DNA of 64,000 nucleotides from an uncultured bacterium (GTDB lineage Bacteria; Cyanobacteriota; Vampirovibrionia; Gastranaerophilales; Gastranaerophilaceae): assembly GCA_902761735.1 (NCBI GenBank), contig CACWLL010000008.1, positions 16,622-80,621 of the forward strand, given 5' to 3'. Shown in pieces: positions 36,478 to 47,200 of the stretch (its first letter is position 1; the number at the start of each line of letters is the position of its first letter). The notes under the pieces are model-generated. The model was not told where the DNA came from, ran no database searches, and worked only from the letters and a program-made list of their open reading frames with translations. A program made the position numbers and the translations under genes.

Positions 36478-37671
36478 ATGCAAACATTAAAATCCGACAG
36501 ATTACATATATCATTTTTCGGCAAAACAAATGTCGGAAAATCTTCCATAATAAATAAAATTACGGGACAAGATACCTCTATTGTTTCTGACATTGCAGGA
36601 ACAACTACCGATGTTGTTGAAAAATCCATGGAATTATTACCTGTTGGCGCAGTCAGAATTCTTGATACGGCAGGACTCGATGATAAATCCTTATTAGGGG
36701 ATGAGCGTATACAAAAAACATTAAAAGTCATTAACCGTACGGATGTCGGTATTATTGTTTGTGATTATAACGGCATTAGTGATTACGAAAAAGATTTGAT
36801 TAAAAAGTTTGATGAATTAAATATCCCTTACATCTTTCTTGTGAATAAAACTGACATTAAAAATGCCGAAGATACGGTAATGAGCGATTTATATACGCTA
36901 ACACCTCATGTAATTCTTACATCTGCAAAAACGGATAAAGATTTAATTTATAAATTTAAATCGGAAATGGTTTCTGTTCTGCCGGAAGAATATATTAACA
37001 CTCCGACAATCCTTGGAGATTTGGTATCTTCAAAAAGTACAGTTATTCTTGTTGTTCCGATTGATAAAGAAGCTCCAAAAGGCAGATTGATACTTCCCCA
37101 AGTTCAAACTATAAGAGATTTGTTGGATAATAATTGTTTAACATATGTTGTTAAAGAAACAGAATTAAAACAGGCAATAGAAAATTTAAAAGAACCTCCG
37201 GCTCTTGTTGTAACAGATTCTCAAGCGTTTAAACAGGTTAGCGAAATTGTTCCCAAAAACATTCCCCTTACTTCTTTTTCAATATTATTTGCAAGATTAA
37301 AGGGGGATTTGAAAGCTTTTACTGAAGGTGCGAATGCTATTGAAAAATTAAATGACGGAGATAAGGTTTTAATCCTTGAAAGCTGTACTCATCACGCGAT
37401 TGAAGACGATATCGGTAAAGTTAAAATCCCGAATTTACTCAAGAAAAAAACAGGGAAAAATTTAATAATTGAACACTACTCGGGACACGATTTCCCTGAT
37501 ATAAGCGAATATAAATTGATAATTCATTGCGGCGCATGTATGACAACCAGAAGAGAAATTTTATCAAGAATTATACTTGCCTCAAAAGCAAATGTACCGA
37601 TTACAAACTACGGAATTGCAATTTCGTATTGCTTAGGAATTTTACCGAGAGCCATAATGATTTTTTCATGA
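36478..37671 (+). CDS. hydF: [FeFe] hydrogenase H-cluster maturation GTPase HydF
   Basis: 397 residues. An Era-like GTPase domain comes first (G1 GKTNVGKSSIINKI at about 15-28, switch GTTTDVVEKSME, DTAGLDD, G4 NKTD). The C-terminal domain has the cluster-binding set: Cys and His in ESCTHHAIEDD (about 302-312) and HCGACMTTRREI (about 350-361). HydF is the scaffold on which the 2Fe subcluster is built before transfer to the hydrogenase. HydE, HydG and the hydrogenase itself are not in the window. AGAGG precedes the ATG. engB follows 13 nt later. Confidence 0.95.
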   Translation: MQTLKSDRLHISFFGKTNVGKSSIINKITGQDTSIVSDIAGTTTDVVEKSMELLPVGAVRILDTAGLDDKSLLGDERIQKTLKVINRTDVGIIVCDYNGISDYEKDLIKKFDELNIPYIFLVNKTDIKNAEDTVMSDLYTLTPHVILTSAKTDKDLIYKFKSEMVSVLPEEYINTPTILGDLVSSKSTVILVVPIDKEAPKGRLILPQVQTIRDLLDNNCLTYVVKETELKQAIENLKEPPALVVTDSQAFKQVSEIVPKNIPLTSFSILFARLKGDLKAFTEGANAIEKLNDGDKVLILESCTHHAIEDDIGKVKIPNLLKKKTGKNLIIEHYSGHDFPDISEYKLIIHCGACMTTRREILSRIILASKANVPITNYGIAISYCLGILPRAIMIFS

Positions 37672-37684
37672 TACAATAAGATTT

Positions 37685-38284
37685 ATGGCAGATAAGTTTA
37701 TACAAGCAAAATTTATTATAAGTGCAGAGAAATTATCTCAATGTCCGACGTTTAATCTGCCGGAATTTCCGCTCATAGGGCGTTCTAATGTCGGAAAGTC
37801 ATCATTTATTAACGGTATTGCAAATCATAAAAAGTTAGCAAAAACTTCTAATACTCCGGGGAAAACAAGGCTTATAAACTTTTTTGATTTTTCGGATAAA
37901 TTTATGATTGCGGATTTACCGGGATACGGATATGCAAAAGTTTCAAAAGAAGCTCAAAATAAATGGCAAAAATATTTGGAAGAATATCTTTTGAAACGAG
38001 AAGAAATCTGTTCATTAATCCAATTTATTGACGGGCGTCATGAAATTCAAAAGAATGATTATCAAATGAGAGAGTGGGTTCAAGCGTATAACTTGCCAAT
38101 TATAACTATTGTCACAAAAATAGATTACGTTCCAAAAAGCAAAGTTTTTAATGTAATAAAAAGTGTTGAAAAAGAATTTGGCGGTTTAGTATTACCGTTT
38201 AGCGCAACAGATAACAGGTATAATGAAAAAATTATTGAAACATTGCTAAATCTAAGTGATAATAAAAATAATATGGCAGACTAA
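37685..38284 (+). CDS. engB: ribosome biogenesis GTP-binding protein EngB/YsxC
   Basis: 199 residues, the normal size. G1 GRSNVGKSSFINGI (about 32-45), switch NTPGKTRLINFF, G3 DLPGYGYAKVS and G4 TKIDY are all present. It is needed for large-subunit assembly. It begins 13 nt after hydF. There is no Shine-Dalgarno, but TACAAT (37671-37676) ends 8 nt before the ATG, so it may also have its own promoter giving little or no leader. Confidence 0.95.
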   Translation: MADKFIQAKFIISAEKLSQCPTFNLPEFPLIGRSNVGKSSFINGIANHKKLAKTSNTPGKTRLINFFDFSDKFMIADLPGYGYAKVSKEAQNKWQKYLEEYLLKREEICSLIQFIDGRHEIQKNDYQMREWVQAYNLPIITIVTKIDYVPKSKVFNVIKSVEKEFGGLVLPFSATDNRYNEKIIETLLNLSDNKNNMAD

Positions 38285-38314
38285 AATTTATACTGTTTGT
38301 GCTAAAATTAAATT

Positions 38315-39445
38315 ATGGAAAAGAAAAGAAAAATAAGTATTATAGGTTCGACAGGCTCTATTGGCACTCAAGCTTTAGAGGTTATAGAAAAGCTGGAAGA
38401 TAAATTTGAAATTATTGCGTTAGCCGGCGGTTCAAATGTAGAATTACTCGAACAACAAGCAAAGAAATTCAGACCAAAATATATTTACGCAAACAAGCCT
38501 ATTAAAGTTGACGGAATAGAAACATTAGATAGTCTTGATGATATTGCATCAAATACTGAAAATGATATTATTCTTGTTGCATGTTCTGGAAAAATTGGTT
38601 TGCGCCCTACTTTAAAAGCAATTGAAAACGGTATTGATATTGCGTTAGCAAACAAAGAAACTCTTGTTATGGCAGGTGATATTGTTATGGAAAGTGCTCG
38701 CAAACACGGAGTAAATATTATTCCGGTAGATAGCGAACATTGTGCAATACATCAATGTATAAAAGATATTTCTCAAGTTGATAAATTAATTATTACGGCA
38801 AGCGGCGGTCCGTTTTTACACAAGTCAATTGAAGAAATGAAAAATGCAACCGTAGAACAGACCCTTAAACATCCGAGATGGAATATGGGTAAAAAAATTA
38901 CGGTTGATAGCGCAACATTAATGAATAAAGGGTTGGAAATTATTGAAGCACATCATCTTTTCGGTTTTGATTATGATGATATTCAAGTGGTTGTGCATCC
39001 GCAAAGTATAGTACATTCTGCAATCGAATATGTTGACGGAAGCGTTATTGCGCAGATTGGTTTACCTAGTATGCATATTCCGATTCAATACGCTATTACT
39101 TATCCTGAAAGATATGAGGGTATTAAATCAAAAAGTTTCAGTTTCTCAGAAATCGCAAGATTAGATTTTGAAGAACCTGATTTTGAAAAATTTCCGACAG
39201 TAAAACTCGCATATAAAGCAGGTAAAATGGGCGGTACTGCCACTACCTGTATTAATGCTGCAAACGAAGAAGCTGTTTTTGCCTTCCTTGAAGGTAAGAT
39301 TAAACTTTATCAAATATATGAAATTACAAAACGTATGCTTGATGAACATAAATTGATTGAAAATCCCGATATAGATGAGATTTTTGAAGTAGACAGGAGC
39401 GTGAGAGAAAAAGTTAAATTTATGTTTTCTCAAATGTATTGCTAA
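38315..39445 (+). CDS. dxr: 1-deoxy-D-xylulose 5-phosphate reductoisomerase
   Basis: 376 residues; first committed step of the MEP pathway, NADPH-dependent. The dinucleotide site is SIIGSTGSIGTQALEVI (about 8-24). The metal and substrate blocks are NKETLVMAG, PVDSEHCAIHQ, HPRWNMGKKITVDSATLMNK and IEAHHLFGF. TAAAAT at 38303-38308 ends 6 nt before the ATG and no Shine-Dalgarno is present, a leaderless layout. The M50 protease gene (rseP) that often follows dxr is absent. Confidence 0.97.
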   Translation: MEKKRKISIIGSTGSIGTQALEVIEKLEDKFEIIALAGGSNVELLEQQAKKFRPKYIYANKPIKVDGIETLDSLDDIASNTENDIILVACSGKIGLRPTLKAIENGIDIALANKETLVMAGDIVMESARKHGVNIIPVDSEHCAIHQCIKDISQVDKLIITASGGPFLHKSIEEMKNATVEQTLKHPRWNMGKKITVDSATLMNKGLEIIEAHHLFGFDYDDIQVVVHPQSIVHSAIEYVDGSVIAQIGLPSMHIPIQYAITYPERYEGIKSKSFSFSEIARLDFEEPDFEKFPTVKLAYKAGKMGGTATTCINAANEEAVFAFLEGKIKLYQIYEITKRMLDEHKLIENPDIDEIFEVDRSVREKVKFMFSQMYC

Positions 39446-39563
39446 CTTTTATTATTTTCTTGCATATAAAATCTTGTTGGTGTAGGATATATTTGAAGTT
39501 AAGATTTCTTACAAGATTTGTTTTCTGACTTCATGAATATATTTTTAGTGGTAGAATATTAAT

Positions 39564-40391
39564 ATGGTTAAAGAAGAAGAAAAATTATATTCGGATGTTC
39601 CTCCGACAAAGCTTAGAAACAAAGACGAAAAATTCAGACCTGCTAAAACAAATAAATTTTGGCTTTGGGTCGCGAGTATGTTTTTCTTTAATATGATTCA
39701 AAACAGATTTTATGCATTTCGTTATAAGGGAGAGGAGACAGCCGTTGAAAAAGGTATTCCGACTATTTTATATGCACCTCACGGTAATTGGTGGGACGGA
39801 ATAGTTTTTTATAATATTGTACACAGAATTTTTCATAAAGAAATTCGTATGATGATTGAAGAATTAAACAGATTTCCGCTGTTCCATAAAGGCGGAGGAT
39901 ATCCTGTTAATAAAAAATCACCACAATCCGCAATGAAAGCTTTAAAATATTCTGTTGATGTTGTTTGTGATTTGAAAAATATTTTGTGCATTTTCCCACA
40001 AGGCATTATAAGACCGCCTCATTACAGACCGATTGAATTTCAGACAGGTCTTGCATATATCGCTCAAAATGCCGTAAAAAGAATGGGAAAAGTAAATCTT
40101 GTTCCTATCGCTTTTGATTACTGCTTTTTAAGAGATAACAGACCTGAAGTTATTATTGAATTTGGAAAACCTTACACATTAACCGCAGAAGCAAGCGCTC
40201 AAATGGATAGAAAGGACTTAACACATATTCTTGAACAAGAACTTACTGCTGTTTGCGATAAGCAAAGGGATGAGATTGCTCATGGTGAAGTTGATGACCA
40301 TAAAATTTTATTCAAACAGCATCTGAAATGGTATAGAAGAATAGAACAAAGATTAAAAAGGATTGACATACCGCCTGTTGCAGATGTTTAA
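39564..40391 (+). CDS. PlsC-like 1-acylglycerol-3-phosphate acyltransferase family protein
   Basis: 275 residues. The catalytic H-x4-D is HGNWWD (about 73-78), and the acyl-acceptor block is FPQGIIRPP (about 151-159). One hydrophobic segment lies near 33-45 (FWLWVASMFFFN), placing the enzyme at the membrane. It should add an acyl chain to a lysophospholipid or a related lipid. TAGAAT (39552-39557) ends 6 nt before the ATG without a Shine-Dalgarno, a leaderless layout. Exact substrate unknown. Confidence 0.82.
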   Translation: MVKEEEKLYSDVPPTKLRNKDEKFRPAKTNKFWLWVASMFFFNMIQNRFYAFRYKGEETAVEKGIPTILYAPHGNWWDGIVFYNIVHRIFHKEIRMMIEELNRFPLFHKGGGYPVNKKSPQSAMKALKYSVDVVCDLKNILCIFPQGIIRPPHYRPIEFQTGLAYIAQNAVKRMGKVNLVPIAFDYCFLRDNRPEVIIEFGKPYTLTAEASAQMDRKDLTHILEQELTAVCDKQRDEIAHGEVDDHKILFKQHLKWYRRIEQRLKRIDIPPVADV

Positions 40392-40392
40392 T

Positions 40393-40716
40393 TTAATATT
40401 GGAAAAATCTGTCAAAATCAACGTCGTCAAAGTTGCATAAAAGTCTGTACACCTCATCATCTTCATCCATACGTTGAAAACTGTAATTATCAAACTTCCA
40501 ATATTTCGGATTTATTCCTTTTACCCTTACAATCCCGCTATCTTTAAGTATAACTAATTTCTTTTTAACAATTTCTACCGGAAGTTCAACTAACTTGGCA
40601 AGTTCAACAGCAGTTATTCCATCATTGCTGCTGCATTTTTCGGGTGTCATAAACATCAATTCTAAGCCGACTGATTTTAGTGCTTTATCTTCTATTTCTG
40701 TTTCATAGTCATACAT
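40393..40716 (-). CDS. winged-helix-like protein, 107 aa
   Basis: The ATG at 40716 is preferred over a TTG 15 nt upstream because TATTAT (40728-40723, minus strand) ends 6 nt before it, the spacing seen at other leaderless genes here. The middle reads GITAVELAKLVELPVEIVKKKLVILKDSGIV in shorter blocks (GITAVELAKLVELP, VKKKLVILKDSGIV), a helix-turn-helix followed by a wing (RVKGINPKYWKF). The tail is acidic. A transcription factor is likely, with target unknown. Its stop is 1 nt after the convergent acyltransferase stop. Confidence 0.65.
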   Translation of the reverse strand: MYDYETEIEDKALKSVGLELMFMTPEKCSSNDGITAVELAKLVELPVEIVKKKLVILKDSGIVRVKGINPKYWKFDNYSFQRMDEDDEVYRLLCNFDDVDFDRFFQY

Positions 40717-40795
40717 ATAGGAATAATACAAAAAATAAACAAACTTTTTATCATTCTTTTAGAGGGTTTATTAAATTGTAAAGTTTTTTATTAAA

Positions 40796-40825
40796 TTGCC
40801 CTAAAATCTATGTTTATGCTACAAT
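40796..40825 (+). promoter_or_regulatory. promoter of gyrA
   Basis: TTGCCC at 40796-40801, 18-nt spacer, TACAAT at 40820-40825 with TG upstream (extended -10). About 28 nt of leader follow. Confidence 0.6.
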
Positions 40826-40859
40826 ATAGCTATATAAAACCCGACATGGAGGATGAAAA

Positions 40860-43439
40860 TTGAGTCAGCAGAATATATTTGGCGATGGTAAAATCGTAGA
40901 CGTTAATATAAGAGAGGAAATGAAACGTTGCTATATAGATTATGCAATGAGCGTAATTGTAGGACGTGCTTTACCGGATGTTCGTGACGGTTTAAAACCT
41001 GTTCACAGAAGAATTTTGTATGCAATGAACGAATTAGGGATGACCCCTGATAAACCGTTCAAGAAATGTGCACGTATCGTTGGTGAAGTTCTCGGTAAAT
41101 ATCACCCGCACGGTGACAGTTCGGTTTATGAGGCTCTTGTTCGTTTGGCTCAAGACTTTAATACAAGGTATCTTGTTGTTGACGGACACGGTAACTTTGG
41201 TTCGGTTGACGGTGACGGAGCTGCTGCAATGCGTTATACGGAAGCTCGTATGCACAAAATTACTCAATCCATGTTGGCCGATATCGATTGTGAAACAGTA
41301 GAATTTGAACCGAATTTTGACGGTTCATTGCAAGAACCTTCCGTTCTTCCTGTTCGTTTGCCTATGTTGTTATTGAACGGTTGCTCAGGTATCGCCGTTG
41401 GTATGGCTACAAATATTCCTCCTCACAATTTATCCGAAATTGTTGACGGAACTATTGCATTAATCGATAACCCGCAAATTACCGTATCAGAATTGATGGA
41501 ATATATAAAAGGGCCGGATTTTCCGACAGCAGCAACTATTGTCGGATTAAATGACATTAAACAAGCTTATGAAACAGGTCGTGGTTCAATAAAAATGCAA
41601 GCGGTAGCAAACTTTGAAGAAATCGCCGGCGGAGCCGGTCGTCAGGCTCGTACGGCTATTGTTGTAACCGAAATTCCGTATCAGGTTAACAAATCCGTTC
41701 TTATTGAAAAAATTGCAGAGCTTGTTAAAGACCAAAGAATTAACGGTATATCAGATATTCGTGATGAATCCGACAGAGAAGGTATGCGTATCGTTATTGA
41801 ATTAAAACGTGATGCAAAACCTGATGTTGTTAAAAATAATTTATTCAAATATACTCAATTATCAACAACTTTTGGTGTAAATATGCTTGCTCTTTGCGGT
41901 AAGCAACCAAGATTGCTGAATTTGTATGAAGTATTAAATGAATTTGTTGAACATAGAGTTGAGATTGTGACCAGAAGAACCATTTTCTTCTTGAAAAAAG
42001 CAAAAATCAGAGCACACATTTTAGCAGGTTTGATTATTGCTTTGGGTTCAATTGATGAAGTAATTGAACTTATCAAAAAATCGAAAACTACAGATGATGC
42101 TCGTGACGGATTAATGAGCAGATTTGGTCTTGATGCAGATCAGGCTAATGCTATTCTTGAAATGCAATTAAGAAGATTAACAGGATTGGAACAAGATAAA
42201 GTTAAAGCTGAATATGACGATTTATTGAAGAAAATTGCTGAATACGAAGATATTCTTGCAAGCCGTCAAAAAATTCTCAATATAATAAAAACAGAACTTA
42301 CCGAAGACAAAGAAAAATACGGTGATGACAGAAAAACTCAAATTGTTCCTGAACAAGGTGAAGTAACTATTGAAGATTTAACACCAAATACACCTATGGC
42401 TGTATTTATTACACATCAAGGATATTTAAAGAGAATTTCACTTGACACGTTTGAACGCCAAAACCGTGCGACAAGAGGAAAATCCGGCATCAAGACTAAA
42501 GAGGATGATGATATTCAACATTTCTTTACGGCAATGATGCACGATAAGGTATTGTTCTTCTCCTCTAAGGGTACCGTATACAGCTTGAATGTATATGACT
42601 TCCCTGAAGGCGGACGTCAGGCAAAAGGTTTACCGATAGTTAACGTTCTTCCGATTGAACAAGATGAGCAAATAACTGCCGTTGTTCCTGTAAGTCAATT
42701 CTCACATGAATTGAACTTGATAATGCTTACGAAGAAAGGTTATATCAAGAGAATAGAATTAGACAACTTCTCTAATATCAGAAGAAACGGTATTATAGCA
42801 ATCGGACTTGAAGAAGGTGACAGTTTGAATTGGGTAAAACTGGCAACCGCTCGTGATGAAATAATTATCGGAACTTCTTGCGGTATGGCAATCAGATTCC
42901 CGATTCAAGACCTTAGACCGTTAGGAAGAAGTGCAAGAGGTGTAACTTCTATGAAACTTCGTACCGGTGATGAAATTATCGGTTGTGATATTGTTCCTAG
43001 AGATTATGATGCAGATTTACTTGTTGTAACTTCTGACGGCTTTGGTAAACGAACTAAACTTTCCGAATTTAGAAGCCAAAACAGAGGCGGATTAGGATTA
43101 ATCGCAACAAAATTCAAATCAACAACTTCAAGATTAGTTGCTTTAACTATCGTAAAAGACACTGATGATATTATGATGGTTACAGCAAACGGTGTTGTTA
43201 CAAGATTGAATGCAGGCTCAATTTCTTGTCAGGGTCGCCCTGCAACAGGTGTAAGAGCTCAAAATCTTGTAGATAACGATTCTGTTGTATCCGTAAACAA
43301 AATTGTAAATCCTGATGCTGATGAAACAATTATCAAAGATAATATGAGAGCTGAAGCAGAAGAAAATGCTAATGTTGAACAAACAAATATGTTTGATACA
43401 ACAACATTAACAGAGATTGTTAAAAACGACGAAGAATAG
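40860..43439 (+). CDS. gyrA: DNA gyrase subunit A
   Basis: 859 residues from a TTG start with GGAGG 8 nt upstream. The breakage-reunion domain has [20 protein letters not shown] and the active Tyr in [11 protein letters not shown] (about 125). The quinolone-determining loop reads [19 protein letters not shown]: Ser at the position of E. coli Ser83 and Glu at Asp87, both common natural variants. The C-terminal domain has beta-pinwheel repeats, and the GyrA-box position reads [10 protein letters not shown] instead of the E. coli QRRGGKG. gyrB is not in the window. It introduces negative supercoils with GyrB. Confidence 0.95.
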   Translation: MSQQNIFGDGKIVDVNIREEMKRCYIDYAMSVIVGRALPDVRDGLKPVHRRILYAMNELGMTPDKPFKKCARIVGEVLGKYHPHGDSSVYEALVRLAQDFNTRYLVVDGHGNFGSVDGDGAAAMRYTEARMHKITQSMLADIDCETVEFEPNFDGSLQEPSVLPVRLPMLLLNGCSGIAVGMATNIPPHNLSEIVDGTIALIDNPQITVSELMEYIKGPDFPTAATIVGLNDIKQAYETGRGSIKMQAVANFEEIAGGAGRQARTAIVVTEIPYQVNKSVLIEKIAELVKDQRINGISDIRDESDREGMRIVIELKRDAKPDVVKNNLFKYTQLSTTFGVNMLALCGKQPRLLNLYEVLNEFVEHRVEIVTRRTIFFLKKAKIRAHILAGLIIALGSIDEVIELIKKSKTTDDARDGLMSRFGLDADQANAILEMQLRRLTGLEQDKVKAEYDDLLKKIAEYEDILASRQKILNIIKTELTEDKEKYGDDRKTQIVPEQGEVTIEDLTPNTPMAVFITHQGYLKRISLDTFERQNRATRGKSGIKTKEDDDIQHFFTAMMHDKVLFFSSKGTVYSLNVYDFPEGGRQAKGLPIVNVLPIEQDEQITAVVPVSQFSHELNLIMLTKKGYIKRIELDNFSNIRRNGIIAIGLEEGDSLNWVKLATARDEIIIGTSCGMAIRFPIQDLRPLGRSARGVTSMKLRTGDEIIGCDIVPRDYDADLLVVTSDGFGKRTKLSEFRSQNRGGLGLIATKFKSTTSRLVALTIVKDTDDIMMVTANGVVTRLNAGSISCQGRPATGVRAQNLVDNDSVVSVNKIVNPDADETIIKDNMRAEAEENANVEQTNMFDTTTLTEIVKNDEE

Positions 43440-43453
43440 CCGTCGTTGGTTTG

Positions 43454-44200
43454 TTAATTCTCCGAACCTGCTAACCATTCAAGACAAAGTTTTGTAAAAT
43501 CTTCTTTGTAATGAAGGTATAAGTCTTCTGCGTGACAACCATTTTCATATAATTTGTATAATTTCGGACAGGTTGCTTTGTCACATAAACTTTCCGTATG
43601 CCAAGAACATACGGTTGGATCCTTTGCTCCGGCAATAAATAGTGTAGGGGTTTTTAAATCTTTAATTATATTGATAGGTTTTATCTTTTTCAATGGAATC
43701 GGATAAGGTCTTATAGAACAAAATCTGTCTAATTCAAACTTTTTAAAAGTCTCACCCCATGCTTCTTTTTTCCACATTTTATTTTCTATTTTGTCAAAAT
43801 CCGCAGGAACTGAAACAGCTATTAACTTACTTATACACTCATTTTGTACGGCATAAATAACAGCAACAGCAGCACCCAAAGAAAACCCCGCAAGGTGTAT
43901 TTTTTTGTAATTTTTTTCTTTCACAAAATCAACAACGCATTCTAAATCCAATATTTCTTTTGCGGAAAAAGTATACCAACCGCTACTTTTACCATGACCA
44001 CGAAAATCGAAAGTAACAACATCATAATTTGTAGCAAACATTTCCGATATTTGTAAAAATGCGTTGGAATCTTTTGTCATACACCATCCCGGTGCAACAA
44101 TAACAATTTCATCAAATCCGCCTTTATAATAATTTATAGCTATTTTAATATTATCTTTTGCTATTAAATTTAATTCTTTTGTTTTATCACAAACTTTCAT
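43454..44200 (-). CDS. alpha/beta hydrolase
   Basis: 248 residues. The nucleophile elbow is GFSLGAA (about 104-110), the oxyanion-region motif is VAPGWCMTKDS, and the acid and His are probably in AGAKDPTV (near 196) and NGCHAEDLY (near 225). The strand DVVTFDFRGHGKSSG is typical. The substrate is unknown; the location just downstream of, and overlapping by 14 nt with, the lipid-remodelling fusion gene suggests a lipid or acyl ester (inference). No signal peptide. Confidence 0.85.
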   Translation of the reverse strand: MKVCDKTKELNLIAKDNIKIAINYYKGGFDEIVIVAPGWCMTKDSNAFLQISEMFATNYDVVTFDFRGHGKSSGWYTFSAKEILDLECVVDFVKEKNYKKIHLAGFSLGAAVAVIYAVQNECISKLIAVSVPADFDKIENKMWKKEAWGETFKKFELDRFCSIRPYPIPLKKIKPINIIKDLKTPTLFIAGAKDPTVCSWHTESLCDKATCPKLYKLYENGCHAEDLYLHYKEDFTKLCLEWLAGSEN

Positions 44201-47200
44201 ACCATTTTTTCAAATCTTTGCGTTTTACTTTTCTTGTTGACGTTTTAGGAAGTTCATCACGGTGAATTACGACCACCGTTGGTGTTTTATATGGTGCTAA
44301 ATTCTTTTCCGATAAAATTTTTACTTCTTCTTCCAATATTTTTTGTATTTCCTCATCGGATTTTTTTGCTAATTCATCTGACGGAGTGATTATAACACCA
44401 ACTTCTTCCGTACCTGCTTTATTTCCGGATTTTATTGTTAAAGACATAACACATAACTCTTTTACAAAAGGAGAAACCTCTAATACCGCCTCTACTTCTT
44501 CAGGAAAAATCTTTTTACCTCCTCCAAGAACAATCATATTTTTTATACGACCGGTAATCTTTATAAATCCGTCTTTGTCAATTTCACCAATATCACCGGT
44601 ATGGAACCAGCCATCTTCGTCAATTACTTCCTTTGTCATTTCCGGTTTTCCGTAATAACCCTGCATTACATTAGGACCTGTTGCAAGGATTTCTCCATTA
44701 TCTGCAATTTTGACCGTAACCGAAGGCAAAGCTTGTCCCACAGTACCGATTTTTGCGTGTCCGTATCTGTTTGTAGAAATTGTCGGAGATGTTTCCGTTA
44801 AACCGTAACCTTGAAATACCGGAACACCTATTCTTTCAAAAAATTCCGCTACGTTATCTTCCAGCGGAGCGCCACCGCATATAAAACACTCTAATTTTCC
44901 ACCCAAACCGTCTATTACTGATTTGAACATCATTCTACGAATTTTGCGTGGCACAAATTTTGCTGTCTTATACATTATATTAAAAGCCGTTTGAGCTGTT
45001 TGCGGTTGTTTTTTAATCTGTTTATCAATACTGTTTTTTAGCATTTTTGCAACTAAAGGAACAACTATCATATTTGTTATTCCCTTTTCTTTCATTGTTG
45101 AAGTTAATTCTTTAGGATTTAAAGATTTGATATATACAACCCTTGCACCCATATATAACATTCCAAAAAATCCGCAATCAAGTTCCAATAAATGATTTAA
45201 CGGTAAAATTGAAAGTAATGTATTTTTTTCGGATAACTTAAACATTGCTTCAAAATCTCTCAACTGAGAATATATATTACCAAAACTTATCATGACACCT
45301 TTTGGATTTCCTGTTGTACCTGAAGTGTAAACTATCAATGCTGTTTCATCCAAAGAACGCGGCCGACCCAAATCTTTTTCTATATCACTTTCCAATGCTG
45401 ATACTGAAGGTATTTCTATGTGTTCTCTTTCTTCGTCATCCAATACATATATTTGTTCTATTGATTTAACATTATTTTTTACTTCTATTGCGTGTTCCAA
45501 GTAATGAGAAGAACATAATAAAATTCTCGGGTTACAATCATTAAGAATATGAGTATGTTCAGGTACCGTAAGTTTGACATCTAAAGGAACAGTAATTGCA
45601 CCTGTCTGAATAGAGCCAAACATCCCTATAGAAAATTCCGGTCTTGATTCGCATATAATAGCTATTCTGTCATTTCGCTGAATTCCGTATGATTCTATTA
45701 AATAATTTGCGAATTTTTTTGCAAGCCTTGAAATTTCTATATAACTTAATTCTTCATAACCATCTTTTGTTTTTAGTGACAATGCTTTGACCTGTCCGTA
45801 TATATCACCTTTTTCTCTCATTAAATCCAAGAAATTTGTATGTAAATGATGTTTTATGTTATAAAAAGCACGTCTTTCCAAAGAATTTTTCATAAAGTTT
45901 ACACGAGTTTGAAGTTCATGGGCAATTTCTTTTTCATCACGTTCGAGTTCTTTAACAGGTTGACCAAATTGAATAACAATAGTATTAAATAATTTGGGCA
46001 GTTTTCTTGTTTTGCCCCAAGTTTCAAATCCGCCTTTTATTGCAAACGGAACAATAGGACAGTCTGCTTGTTTTGCCATTAATCCCACTCCTCTGTTAAA
46101 TTTACAAAGATTACCGTCTGATGTAAATTTACCTTCAGGAAAAATTATAACCGCTTCGCCGCCATTCAATTTATTTACGGCAGACTCAATAGCTTCAATT
46201 CCTTTTCCGAATTTTAAAGGCAAAACATTATAATATTTTAAGAGATGTCTTACTATAGGAACTTTAAAAGCTGCAGGCCCTGTTACAAACCATAATTGAC
46301 GATTCGTTGCCATTTGGACAATAAACGGGTCCAAATGTCCTGTATGATTACCTGCTAATATAACTTTTCCTTTGCGAGGAATATTTTCTACCCCCTCAAC
46401 CCTATAACAAAAAAGCGTTAAAAAAATCTGTCCTAATGTAGCTTTTAACAATAAATATCTGAAAGATTTATCAAATACTAATACTAAAGCCGCCATCACA
46501 AAAGATAATATTGCAATTCCCCTAAATACGCTCAATGGGTTTATAAAACCTATAATATGCGCAACAATAATTGTTCCGATAAGAAAACTCAATGTACTTA
46601 GAGTTAACTGTAAGCCAAAAACTTTACCCCTTACTCTATCAGGTGTAATTTTCTGTAATATTGTATCAAGCATAACAACTACTACTGCATCAGCCATTCC
46701 GATAGGTATTAACCAAGCCCATGCAGTGCTGATACTTTTACATAATGGTGCCGTAACTAAAGTTATACATAAAATTATAAATCCGCTTGCAAAAAGATGA
46801 GGTACTCTCATAAATCTTGCAAAATATAATGTTACACCCATACCACCGATAATCCCTATACCCAAAAGCGTTCTCAAATAAGTTAACTTATCAAAAGTTA
46901 AACCGTAATAATCGGTAATAAGAGCATTCAAACTGTTCGAAAAAACAGCTACAATAAATTGTATACAAATTGATAGTCCTACCAAATACAAAGCTTTTTT
47001 GTGGTTTTGTAAATAATTAAATGCTTGAATTATGTTGTTTTTAGTTTTATCCGTAACAAAAGATTTTTGAGGAATATTGAATTTTAACGTAATCATAAAA
47101 AGTGCTGCAATAAAATACATTCCTGCAATAACAATTAAGGCTTTTACGCTGCCTAAAGAAATATAATAATTTGATATAAATGCACCAAATAATAATGCTA

